Assembly (NCBI RefSeq): GCF_027571385.1
Contig: NZ_CP085636.1
Coordinates: 1,426,001-1,490,000 of the forward strand
Source of the DNA: Shewanella sp. MTB7
GTDB taxonomy: Bacteria > Pseudomonadota > Gammaproteobacteria > Enterobacterales > Shewanellaceae
Direction of reading: 5' to 3'
DNA length: 64,000 nt
In this document: positions 56,728 to 64,000 of the stretch, piece after piece
Layout of the letters: each line of letters starts with the position of its first letter
How positions within the stretch are numbered: the first letter of the stretch is position 1
Position numbers and translations under genes: made by a program
The notes under the pieces: generated by a model
The model's input: the letters and a program-made list of their open reading frames with translations, nothing else
Told to the model about the DNA's origin: nothing
The model's database searches: none

Positions 56728-57906
56728 ATGAAATCTATTCTCTCGAAATCTAGTCTCCTAATCATGTGTCTGTTTAGTCTGTTTCTGCAAGCATGTACTT
56801 CGACTTCAGAAGTCACTGGTGTTAGCCATGTTGAACAATATTTTTATGATGAACACTTTGTAAGCGTGGAACGACTTCCTGCACCAGAGGATCTTTTTTC
56901 TCTGCCTGATGAGGCAATAAAAGAGCTTAAAATGGAGCTGCAACGTTCTAAATTGAATCGGTCGAACCGTTTGTTGGCACATGAATGGTTGGCTAAATAT
57001 ATCAATGCTGAAGAGGGGGCATTTCAATACCGTGACAATATGACGCGAGTCGCCAGTGAAACCTTTGGAGAGCGAGCGGGAAACTGCTTATCCTTGGTAT
57101 TATTAACCGCAGCTTTAGCTAAAGAACTTAATGTTATTGTTGAATTTCAGGAGATTGATGTTCCACCAGTATGGGACAAGCAGGGAGGTTTTTATCTGGT
57201 AAATGGCCACATAAATCTTAGGTTACTGGCTCCGAATGAAAGCAATAGTATACAGATGTTGAAAAGCGCGATTCAAGTTGATTTTTTGCCTGAGCGAGCA
57301 GTGCGTGGCTATGGTAAGAAAAAAATCAATAAGCAGACAGTTATCGCTATGTTTTACAACAATGTGGCAGCAGAGTCTTTGGTGATGGGGGACTATGACA
57401 AAGCCTATGGCTTTTTAAAATTGGGTCTGCTGCAGATGCCCAATTATGCCCCTGCATTAAATACGTTAGCAGTCTTGTATCGTTATAAAGGGTTGAACAA
57501 TGAGGCTGAAGTCCTTTATAAGCTTGCACTTGACCTCGATAATAAAGATATGAATGCCCTCTACAATTATGCAGTGATGTTGGGATCACAAGACCGACTT
57601 GATGAGTGGGCTGCTGTTCATAAGATACTAGAGCTAGAACGAATAGATAATCCCTATTACTACTATGATATCGCTCAACAAGCCTATTTTGATAAGGAGT
57701 ATCGAGATGCTTTGCTTTGGTATAAACGTGCGGTTGCAAAGGCGGATTATCGTCATGAGTTCTATTTTGGTTTATCCAGAGCGTATTGGAAGACCGGTGA
57801 TGAACGTAGAGCTCAGACGAATATGAAGAAGGCATTAGCACTTACCCAGGATGAGAATAATAAATTAAGGTATCAGTCAAAGCTTCATGCAATGAAAAGT
57901 CATTAA
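56728..57906 (+). CDS. TPR lipoprotein with transglutaminase-like segment
   Basis: A 392-residue lipoprotein (SLLIMCLFSLFLQAC). After a linker it has a transglutaminase/NlpC-like core: Cys in ERAGNCLSLVLLTAALAKEL and His in YLVNGHINLRLL. Then TPR repeats follow (YDKAYGFLKLGLLQMPNYAP, NNEAEVLYKLALDLDNKDMN, YRDALLWYKRAVAKADYRHE). The Cys-His order fits papain-like transglutaminase folds that remodel or bind peptides or peptidoglycan; activity is not proven. ATG 56728 is used; the frame extends to 56719. It ends at the long palindrome at 57918. Confidence 0.7.
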   Translation: MKSILSKSSLLIMCLFSLFLQACTSTSEVTGVSHVEQYFYDEHFVSVERLPAPEDLFSLPDEAIKELKMELQRSKLNRSNRLLAHEWLAKYINAEEGAFQYRDNMTRVASETFGERAGNCLSLVLLTAALAKELNVIVEFQEIDVPPVWDKQGGFYLVNGHINLRLLAPNESNSIQMLKSAIQVDFLPERAVRGYGKKKINKQTVIAMFYNNVAAESLVMGDYDKAYGFLKLGLLQMPNYAPALNTLAVLYRYKGLNNEAEVLYKLALDLDNKDMNALYNYAVMLGSQDRLDEWAAVHKILELERIDNPYYYYDIAQQAYFDKEYRDALLWYKRAVAKADYRHEFYFGLSRAYWKTGDERRAQTNMKKALALTQDENNKLRYQSKLHAMKSH

Positions 57907-57917
57907 CTATTGGCTAA

Positions 57918-57954
57918 AACGGAAATGCTCCTTAAAATAAGGAGCATTTCCGTT
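57918..57954. terminator. Long perfect palindrome between convergent genes
   Basis: A 17-bp perfect stem (arm AACGGAAATGCTCCTTA) with a 3-base loop between convergent genes. There is no T run of the usual length, so it may end both transcripts as a stem-stop rather than a classical terminator. Confidence 0.75.
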
Positions 57955-57970
57955 AATGGATAAGTGTATG

Positions 57971-59266
57971 TTAATTAAGCGTCAGGCCGTGGGCTTGGTA
58001 ACTTAGCCTTGCCATCTGTCCCTGATCTTTAAGGGTTAAGCCTTGAAGTTTATATGGTGGGTTTAGACCTGATTTAACGATTAATTCAGCATCTAGTTTC
58101 AAGGTGATTTCAGTTGAATTCGGCGTTAACCAACTTGCGGACTCGGTTTTAAGGATTGGTCTGTCGATGCCTAGCTGATCAACACCGGTCAAGTAACCTG
58201 CAACAGAGAAACGTCCAGCTTGGCTCATATCGAGGGCTACAGTGAGTGACTCTGGAAGCCCATTCAGCCATTGACTTGTGATCTGAGGTTGAATCTTAGC
58301 CGAGGGCACAAACTGCTTAAAGGCCTTTTTAACGGTTCTTACCACTGCTTTTCCTGCAACTTGAGTGCTCACTTGGAGTTGAATTTCACTTAGCCCCAAG
58401 TTGTTGCTAGGCATTGCGTTTACCACAGGCAATTTGGCTTGCCATTGACCGTTTATTTGTTCAACTTTGAGAGCCTGAAAGCTACCGTCAGCGTGCTTTA
58501 GACTCGCACTCGGCTTTAGAACCGTCTTGCTATTGGTTAACTCAAGTTCAAATGGAATGGACGTTTGAGTTGATGAAACAGCATTCTTACTGGTTAACTT
58601 CAATTGATAGGGCGAGTTTTTCTCTTTAACGTTGATCATGTAGCTGGCATTGGGCTGAAGTTTTTCATTTACTCGCAAACGATACTTTCCCGCCTTAGCG
58701 TCGGCTGAAAGAAGCAGGGCACTCGAGTCATCCGTCAGCCCTGCAGTGGCTAAAGCCTGAGGATCTGCCAGTGATTTGATGTATGACTTAGCCTTAGTGT
58801 TACTGGTCTTATCATTTTGCTTTAACAGTTGAATATTTTCAGGAGAGATGGCTTTGCTGTGGATTAAAGCACCTGAACTTGTGTCGGCTCTAGGAGAGAT
58901 ACGAATGACACTTGAGGCTTGGCTTATGGTTAACGCTACACCGCTATTTAGCTCGGCTCCTGATACCTTAGTCCAATATTCGTCACTGTGTATCGAGTGT
59001 GAAGTACTGGGTGAGGCAATCTTAAATTCAGCGGAGATTTTAGTGATAAAGCTAACCGTATCACGGCTAGTGTTTATGGGGGGTGATGTGGGGGCATCAA
59101 TATCAGCGACGCTGAAGTCATTCAGTTGAGGTGCAGCAAGGGTGAAGGTTTTTGTCAGACTTTTAGCTGCTTCCGGTTCTTTAGTCTCGGTTTTTGAATC
59201 ATCCTGACAGGCGACCAGCATACTTGCCATGGTTAGAATCGTGGCTAAATGAGTTAATTTGTTCAT
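57971..59266 (-). CDS. DUF4785-like lipoprotein
   Basis: A 431-residue lipoprotein (MNKLTHLATILTMASMLVAC) of mostly beta-rich, Ser/Thr-rich sequence, without enzyme motifs. The middle section (LRVNEKLQPNASYMINVKEK, PFELELTNSKTVLKPSASLK) suggests immunoglobulin-like domains. It resembles DUF4785 proteins. It starts ten bases after the lipase gene ends on the same strand, so the two are co-transcribed; it could assist or anchor the lipase. ATG 59266 begins the signal; the longer frame to 59320 overlaps the lipase gene. Confidence 0.65.
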   Translation of the reverse strand: MNKLTHLATILTMASMLVACQDDSKTETKEPEAAKSLTKTFTLAAPQLNDFSVADIDAPTSPPINTSRDTVSFITKISAEFKIASPSTSHSIHSDEYWTKVSGAELNSGVALTISQASSVIRISPRADTSSGALIHSKAISPENIQLLKQNDKTSNTKAKSYIKSLADPQALATAGLTDDSSALLLSADAKAGKYRLRVNEKLQPNASYMINVKEKNSPYQLKLTSKNAVSSTQTSIPFELELTNSKTVLKPSASLKHADGSFQALKVEQINGQWQAKLPVVNAMPSNNLGLSEIQLQVSTQVAGKAVVRTVKKAFKQFVPSAKIQPQITSQWLNGLPESLTVALDMSQAGRFSVAGYLTGVDQLGIDRPILKTESASWLTPNSTEITLKLDAELIVKSGLNPPYKLQGLTLKDQGQMARLSYQAHGLTLN

Positions 59267-59276
59267 TTGTGGTCTC

Positions 59277-60134
59277 CTATATATGATCGCGAATGATGGT
59301 GTGAAGATTAAAGCAGTCACGTCGACTCTGCTGGTGGCTTAGAGGTTCACTGCCTCGAGTACGTTGTTTATCGGTAAACCACACTGTGCCGGCAGCGCTT
59401 TGGGAACGACACTCTAAAAAGCCATCAGAACAATCATCAAGCCAGTTCTGAGTGGTTTCTAATGCTACTTGGTATTGATAACCTGCACAGTAACTATCTC
59501 CATCCCATATAGCCGAATCGACATCAGAGCCGACTACAGCTTCAAAAGTGGTGTTGAGTGAAGGGCGGCCTTGAGTACCGTTAAGCCAAGTGCTGTTGTA
59601 ATAGCTCATCCAGCTTACCTGTTGTTGCTTTACGGCATCACTGCCATAACCCAACAGCCAACCTAAGGTCGTTTCGAACACTGAACCTTGGTTCACTGCA
59701 TCGGCTAAGGGGGTTCCGCCACTAGAAGGAGCGATAGCAACGACTCGATCGACGACATTGATAATAGTGGGGTATCGACTATCCCAGGTTGGATTTGACA
59801 GTATCCATCTAACGACGTTGCCGCCATTGGAGTGAGTGATGAGGGTGAGTGAATCGATATTGTTACTGTCGATAAATTGAGTGAGTTGACCAGCAAGGCA
59901 ACCAGAGGCTGCATTGTCCCACATGTATTGATCGAAATCGCAATTAACCACCAGATAGTTGTTGGGGTTGGAAATACCTTGCCTAATTGTGTTTACAAAG
60001 TTTTGATTCCAATAATCATTTAAAGCATCACTTTGATCACCTGTTCCATGTATGAAGGCGACTCCGGTAGCGCTTTGGGCGAATGGGCTGACAGTAAACA
60101 GACCCAAGAGTAGTAACTTGTAGTAATGTTTCAT
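59277..60134 (-). CDS. Secreted lipase/alpha-beta hydrolase
   Basis: A 285-residue exported protein with signal peptide MKHYYKLLLLGLFTVSPFAQ. The opening GVAFIHGTGDQSD is an oxyanion-type strand, and the nucleophile is Ser in LTLITHSNGGNVVRW. Later ones are less sure: Asp in VVGSDVDSAIWDGD and His in CFNLHTIIRDH. Six or more cysteines suggest disulfides in the mature enzyme. Probably hydrolyses lipids or esters outside the cytoplasm. Confidence 0.75.
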   Translation of the reverse strand: MKHYYKLLLLGLFTVSPFAQSATGVAFIHGTGDQSDALNDYWNQNFVNTIRQGISNPNNYLVVNCDFDQYMWDNAASGCLAGQLTQFIDSNNIDSLTLITHSNGGNVVRWILSNPTWDSRYPTIINVVDRVVAIAPSSGGTPLADAVNQGSVFETTLGWLLGYGSDAVKQQQVSWMSYYNSTWLNGTQGRPSLNTTFEAVVGSDVDSAIWDGDSYCAGYQYQVALETTQNWLDDCSDGFLECRSQSAAGTVWFTDKQRTRGSEPLSHQQSRRDCFNLHTIIRDHI

Positions 60135-60805
60135 TGGCTATTCTCTTTATTATCTTGTTAGTTAGGGTAAGAGGTCGGACGTCAGACCTCCATGTTCAAC
60201 TTAGCGATAAGATTTTGCGCTATCAAGCAAAATTGACAGTACGTCAGTACCAGTTAAGTCGCAGATTCCGTTGTTTTGTTTTAAATATTTTTCAAGCCTT
60301 GATACAGCTATAGCTGTAGAGATAAATAGATATGAAGGCTGTTTAAACATTTTTACTGTCAATAGGCTAAAAATCAGTCTTTTTGATGTTATTGTCTGAT
60401 AGTCGTTGCGGTTTTGGTCTGGCTAGATGTTTTGGTTAGCTTGTGGTGTATTGATCCATTCTTTCTTAAGGTCGCTGAGAAGAAAAGTTAATATTAAGTT
60501 CACTTGTTAACAGGCTTCATCATGGCTTGTTTTATAAAATCTAATATATGTATGTTTAAGCTGTGATGGTTATCAAAAGCCACGATTTCATAAATGTTAG
60601 TAGGATATACTTCCAGCTTTACCCAGTGAATAAGATGTAATATTTATTTTAGCATTACTCATGGTTATGATTTTTATGGAATAAATCTGTTTGTTTGTTT
60701 ATTTATTATATCTTGATTGCATTGTCGATAAATACTGGATAAATTGAAGTTAGTAGTGCTGTTGAGAGAGCTGTATTTATAGGTTAGCCGGAGTAGTTGA
60801 TTACC
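60135..60805. other. 671-base gap upstream of aroG and the lipase
   Basis: No gene is visible. A near-perfect 20-base palindrome (GAGGTCGGACGTCAGACCTC, one mismatched pair) at 60171-60190 lies 37-56 bases before the lipase start and could be an operator. The rest is AT-rich, with promoter-like runs but no TyrR-type box that I can defend for aroG. Confidence 0.5.
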
Positions 60806-61858
60806 ATGTATTATAAAAATGATGATGTACGAATTAATAAGATTAAAGAACTATTGCCTCCAATTGCGATTTTGGAGCGATTTCCGGCGACAGAGAATGC
60901 ATCGACATCCGTATTTAATGCGCGTGAAAGTATACATCAAATTCTTAGAAAAAAAGATGATCGTCTATTAGTGGTCGTTGGTCCCTGTTCTATCCATGAT
61001 CCTGTGGCTGCGCTAGAGTACGGTAAGCAGTTAGTTAAATTGAGAGAACAGTATAAAGATCAGCTCGAAATTGTTATGCGAGTGTATTTTGAAAAACCGC
61101 GTACTACTGTTGGATGGAAAGGGTTAATTAATGATCCGGATATGGACAACAGTTTCAAACTCAATGATGGACTCCGAACTGCACGTAAACTGCTATTGGA
61201 TCTGAATGATCTTGGTATGCCTACAGCGGGTGAGTTTCTCGATATGATCACGCCACAGTATGTTGCTGATCTTATGTGTTGGGGAGCGATAGGCGCGAGA
61301 ACGACTGAGTCACAGGTTCACCGTGAGTTAGCGTCAGGCTTATCTTCTCCAGTTGGGTTTAAAAATGGTACAGATGGTACGATTAAAGTTGCAATCGATG
61401 CGATTGGAGCAGCAAGTGCACCACATCATTTCCTCTCTGTTACCAAGTTCGGTCACTCTGCTATTGTTGAAACGAAAGGAAATGAAGATTGTCATATTAT
61501 TCTTCGTGGTGGCAAAGAACCTAACTATAGCGCTGAACATGTCAGCGAAGTAAAACAACAACTCGATAAGGCCAGTTTACCGCTTAATATCATGATTGAT
61601 TTTAGTCATGCTAATAGTGCTAAGCAGTTTAAGCGTCAGATGTTGGTCGGCGAAGATATTGCTGCGCAATTAAGTCAAGGCGACCGGGCCATTTTTGGTG
61701 TCATGATTGAGAGTAATCTCGTTGAGGGGCGACAAGATTATATTCAAGGTGAACCCCTTTGTTATGGGCAAAGTATTACCGACGCTTGTATCGGTTGGGA
61801 TGATACGGAGTCGTTACTTGAAACGCTTAATCAGAGTGTAAAGACTCGCCGTGGTTAG
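60806..61858 (+). CDS. aroG: 3-deoxy-7-phosphoheptulonate synthase (class I)
   Basis: A 350-residue cytoplasmic enzyme making DAHP from phosphoenolpyruvate and erythrose 4-phosphate, first step of the shikimate pathway. From MYYKNDDVRINKIKELLPP onward it matches AroG closely: VVVGPCSIHDP, FEKPRTTVGWKGLINDPD, GARTTESQVHRELASGLSSP, GGKEPNYSAEHV, MIDFSHANS. Length equals E. coli AroG. ATG 60806 is preferred over an in-frame TTG at 60797. A classical terminator follows. Confidence 0.93.
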   Translation: MYYKNDDVRINKIKELLPPIAILERFPATENASTSVFNARESIHQILRKKDDRLLVVVGPCSIHDPVAALEYGKQLVKLREQYKDQLEIVMRVYFEKPRTTVGWKGLINDPDMDNSFKLNDGLRTARKLLLDLNDLGMPTAGEFLDMITPQYVADLMCWGAIGARTTESQVHRELASGLSSPVGFKNGTDGTIKVAIDAIGAASAPHHFLSVTKFGHSAIVETKGNEDCHIILRGGKEPNYSAEHVSEVKQQLDKASLPLNIMIDFSHANSAKQFKRQMLVGEDIAAQLSQGDRAIFGVMIESNLVEGRQDYIQGEPLCYGQSITDACIGWDDTESLLETLNQSVKTRRG

Positions 61859-61892
61859 AGGAGCTAAAGTCACTAGCTAGAGTTTAGATAAT

Positions 61893-61921
61893 AAAAAAGG
61901 AGGCAATAGCCTCCTTTTTTT
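61893..61921 (+). terminator. Rho-independent terminator of aroG
   Basis: Stem AAAAAAGGAGGC / GCCTCCTTTTTT with a 4-5 base loop and seven T. Confidence 0.93.
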
Positions 61922-62156
61922 CTCCTGTAAGCTCTTGATTTACAACTGAAACACGGTGGAAGTTGCCACATGTTGACCACATCTATTTCAATCACATACA
62001 AAATCTATAGAAAAAACCAATAAAAATATCTGTCAATTATTCCCATTAAAAAAACCTACGAGGGATTTCATATCACCCTGAAAGCCTTGCACAGCAAGGA
62101 ACTGGCAATTCGCTGACCACGCATTGACCACACCTAACCGTTAGGAATGAAAAAAC
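61922..62156. other. Gap left of the IS66 element with repeated TGACCAC motifs
   Basis: No gene. TGACCAC occurs three times: in GTTGACCACATC (about 61974), CTGACCACGC (about 62114) and ATTGACCACACC (about 62124). A palindrome-like CCTTGCACAGCAAGG lies between, near 62085. It could be an old integration-site flank or chance. Confidence 0.3.
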
Positions 62157-62236
62157 GTAAGCGTGTGGTGAAGTACATCTACAGATAATAAGTCAGATTG
62201 ACTATGTTAACACCTCATATATTAATGGGAGTCAAC

Positions 62237-62572
62237 ATGACAATACGAACTGAAGAAGAATGGCAACAACTGTTAGCATCGCAGCCTTCTTGCGGTTTAT
62301 CAGTGAAAGATTTCTGTCGAAAACATCAAATTAGTACCAGTACTTTCTATAAGAGAGGCGCTAGGCCAGAGTTGCTCCAAGCTGTTAATGATTTTGTGAA
62401 AATTACATCCATTGTCGAAACACCAGCAATGCCAGAAGCCACCGTAGTTATCTCAGTGGTCACTCAATCAGAAACGATAAGTTTACAAACGTCTGTAGGG
62501 ATATTTAGCTTCCCATGCTCATTACCAGCAAGCTATATGGCAACACTTATCCGGGAACTGCTACCATGTTAA
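62237..62572 (+). CDS. tnpA: IS66 accessory protein TnpA
   Basis: A 111-residue DNA-binding protein of IS66 elements: EEEWQQLLASQPSCGLSVKD, then FCRKHQISTSTFYKR, the helix-turn-helix of this family. ATG 62237 has GGAG upstream; a longer frame to 62198 is not needed. The stop overlaps the tnpB start. The gene appears intact. Confidence 0.85.
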   Translation: MTIRTEEEWQQLLASQPSCGLSVKDFCRKHQISTSTFYKRGARPELLQAVNDFVKITSIVETPAMPEATVVISVVTQSETISLQTSVGIFSFPCSLPASYMATLIRELLPC

Positions 62573-62913
62573 TGTTTCAGCAGCTCCCAGATGTTTACTT
62601 GCACCGTGATGCGGTTGATTTTCGCAAATCAATTAACGGGTTGACTGTTATCGTTGAGCAACATATGGCACTTTCCCCCATTGATGGTAGCCTCTTTGTG
62701 TTCTGTAACAAGTCTCATGACAAACTAAAAATACTTTATTGGGATACCACAGGCTTTGCTCTTTGGTATAAGCGGTTAGAGCAAGCTAAGTTCAAATGGC
62801 CAACCAAAATTAAGAATAACAATATGTCATTATCAGAACAGGAGCTGCATTGGCTGTTATCTGGTTATGATGTATTAGGTCATCAACCTGTCCAGGTGCT
62901 CAATTACAGTTAG
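62566..62913 (+). CDS. tnpB: IS66 accessory protein TnpB (Orf2-like)
   Basis: A 115-residue protein with the family hallmark DVYLHRDAVDFRKSINGLTV and LKILYWDTTGFALWYKRLEQ, needed for IS66 transposition by an unknown mechanism. ATG 62566 (MLMFQQLP) overlaps the end of tnpA. The frame opens earlier, at 62515, but within tnpA. Apparently intact. Confidence 0.9.
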   Translation: MLMFQQLPDVYLHRDAVDFRKSINGLTVIVEQHMALSPIDGSLFVFCNKSHDKLKILYWDTTGFALWYKRLEQAKFKWPTKIKNNNMSLSEQELHWLLSGYDVLGHQPVQVLNYS

Positions 62914-62977
62914 ATTTAATTTCTCATGTTTTATATATTTATCGTCTTATTTATCATTGACTTGGTATAATGTCCTT

Positions 62978-63441
62978 ATGAATATGACGTTAAACTCCTT
63001 GCCTGACAACCTTGATATGTTGAAGCAAATGCTGCTTCAATAACTTCAGCTTGTCTCAGAACAAGGTGAAGTAATTACTGCTCAGCAAATGACTATTATT
63101 GAGTTACAACAAACGATTCAATATCAACTTGAATAATTTCGCTTGGCTAAGCAAAAGCGTTTTGGTACCAGCAGTGAAAAGCGTGACTATCAAGGAGAAG
63201 TGTTTAATGAAGCCGAAACCATCATTGCTGAAGAAGATACAGAAGCTGAAACTGATAGTCATCAGCGTCTAGAGCCTAATAAGCAACCAAAGCGTACGCT
63301 TTTATCCCAAGCTTTGCCTCGGGACGTTATTATTCATGATATCAGTGATGAAGAAAAACAATGGCACTGTGGCCATAAATTAACGTTAATGGGGCAAGAT
63401 AGCAGTGAAAAGCTTGAGTTTGTACCTGCTCACATCAAAGT
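62978..63441 (+). pseudogene. IS66 transposase TnpC, N-terminal part with two nonsense codons, truncated
   Basis: From ATG 62978 the frame reads MNMTLNSLPDNLDMLKQMLL and then meets TAA after LLQ, and again TAA after QYQLE. Both stand where Gln codons are expected. The frame continues with FRLAKQKRFGTSSEKRDYQG, a Gln/Glu-rich region and FVPAHIKV, the usual IS66 zinc-binding and N-terminal region. After GTC at 63441 the IS630-type sequence begins, so the catalytic DDE part is lost from this window. Confidence 0.85.
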
Positions 63442-64000
63442 CTAATGTCACTAATAAAGCTATTCCAAGCTTGTGTCCATTGCTCGACAATATCTTCATA
63501 ATTGGCAAAACACCTATTGGCTAAATGATGCTGTCTCATCCATCCCCAAACTTGTTCGATAGGATTAAGCTCTGGTGAATAGGGAGGTAGTTTAATCATG
63601 GTTAGATTATCGAATTCATTATCTAGATCTTTTGTATGTCAACCGGCACCATCCATGAGCACGACAGCATGACGATCTGGAAGAGTTGCTTCAGAGATCA
63701 ACTTTAGGTGTTGCCGCATGAACCTTTTATCTACCCACGGAGTGATCAGCGCTTCGGTATTTCCATTCGACGGACATACAGCCCCAAAAACATAAGCGTA
63801 CTCAAATTGTTGTTGCCGAACGACTCTTGGACGACTTCCTTTTTTGGCCCATAAGCGTGTCGTCGTGTTTTGTTGTCCTATACGAGCTTCATCTTGAAAC
63901 CAAACATCAACTTGAACTAGGGCAATATGACCGGGGATGTTAAGGATCGTTTCCAAGCGGAAGTTTTTTAAAAGCTTCTTGTGCTTTTTGGGATTGTTTA
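63434..64000 (-). pseudogene. IS630-family transposase, internal stop, runs off the right edge
   Basis: On the minus strand the frame from the window edge reads VWFQDEARIGQQNTTTRLWA, KKGSRPRVVRQQQFEYAYVF, then VVLMDGAG. A TGA follows at 63639 where Trp is expected (GWHTKD); the frame then continues to KLPPYSPELNPIEQVWGWM and stops at 63434. The DDE catalytic set is recognisable (QDEAR, LMDGAG, PELNPIE). A single nonsense codon inactivates it. It begins at a TA after the IS66 tnpC sequence, fitting IS630 target choice. Confidence 0.85.

Larger units (their letters stand above)
62157..63441 (+). mobile_element. IS66-family element, decayed and interrupted
   Basis: The left end is inferred at GTAAGCGTGTGGTGAAG (IS66 ends begin GTAA). 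The order tnpA-tnpB-tnpC is that of IS66. The third gene has two in-frame stops and is cut at 63441, where an IS630-type sequence begins; the right end is not in the window. Confidence 0.75.

Noticed and set aside
60135..60805. TyrR box controlling aroG
   Set aside because: No TGTAAA-N6-TTTACA-like pair could be found with acceptable match.

Overview
The window looks like chromosomal DNA of a marine gammaproteobacterium of the Shewanella type. This rests on the set of housekeeping and respiratory genes (pentaheme nitrite reductase with divergent NarQ/NarP, slyX/fkpA, yacL, LpoB with a COG3014-type lipoprotein, a DUF3069-like protein, glnK-amtB, a short AroG), on two large TonB-dependent receptors, and on the moderate AT content. 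No rRNA, tRNA or CRISPR array was seen.

Layout. 1-1.7 kb: the end of a secreted calcium-repeat protein and a broken REP-associated (RAYT) transposase. 2-8 kb: an esterase/MFS operon divergent from a transporter-fused hybrid histidine kinase. 8-14.7 kb: an accessory segment. Two paralogous composite repeat blocks flank a TonB receptor / Asp-box Cys-His protein / thioredoxin-like operon. The left block also holds two small genes with integron-type attC signatures, and the right block holds a GNAT-toxin remnant. 14.7-19 kb: a LuxR-type response regulator resembling CrbR, a second TonB receptor and a secreted PHB-depolymerase-family esterase. 19-45 kb: mostly core genes (dodecin, queG, a TPR diguanylate cyclase, a periplasmic binding protein next to an orphan histidine kinase, rpiA, PhoD, a catalytically dead M1 peptidase, lpoB, slyX, fkpA, yacL, narQP, nrfA). 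46-53.7 kb: a second accessory segment with REP-like hairpins, another broken RAYT, a secreted RHS/YD-repeat protein with a 110-residue variable tail and an overlapping Sel1-like downstream gene, then a nest of dispersed repeats. 53.7-62 kb: isochorismatase-like hydrolase, glnK-amtB under a probable NtrC/sigma54 promoter, a TPR lipoprotein, a DUF4785-like lipoprotein with a secreted lipase, and aroG. 62-64 kb: a decayed IS66-type element interrupted by a decayed IS630-type element that runs off the right edge.

Functional reading. Genes at 2-8 kb and 14.7-19 kb make sense together as one locus: a secreted polyester/ester hydrolase, an outer-membrane receptor, an MFS carrier and a second esterase, with a solute-sensing kinase and regulator pair. 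The locus is now split by the 8-14.7 kb segment. Within that segment, the TonB receptor, a His/Cys-bearing Asp-box protein and a CPPC thioredoxin-like protein look like a metal- or metallophore-related uptake operon. NarQ/NarP and NrfA form a nitrate/nitrite-responsive ammonification module, and glnK-amtB the ammonium uptake module. The strongest candidates for something undescribed are the dispersed structured repeat whose central stem covaries between copies, the split ester-utilisation locus, and the RHS tail with its overlapping partner.
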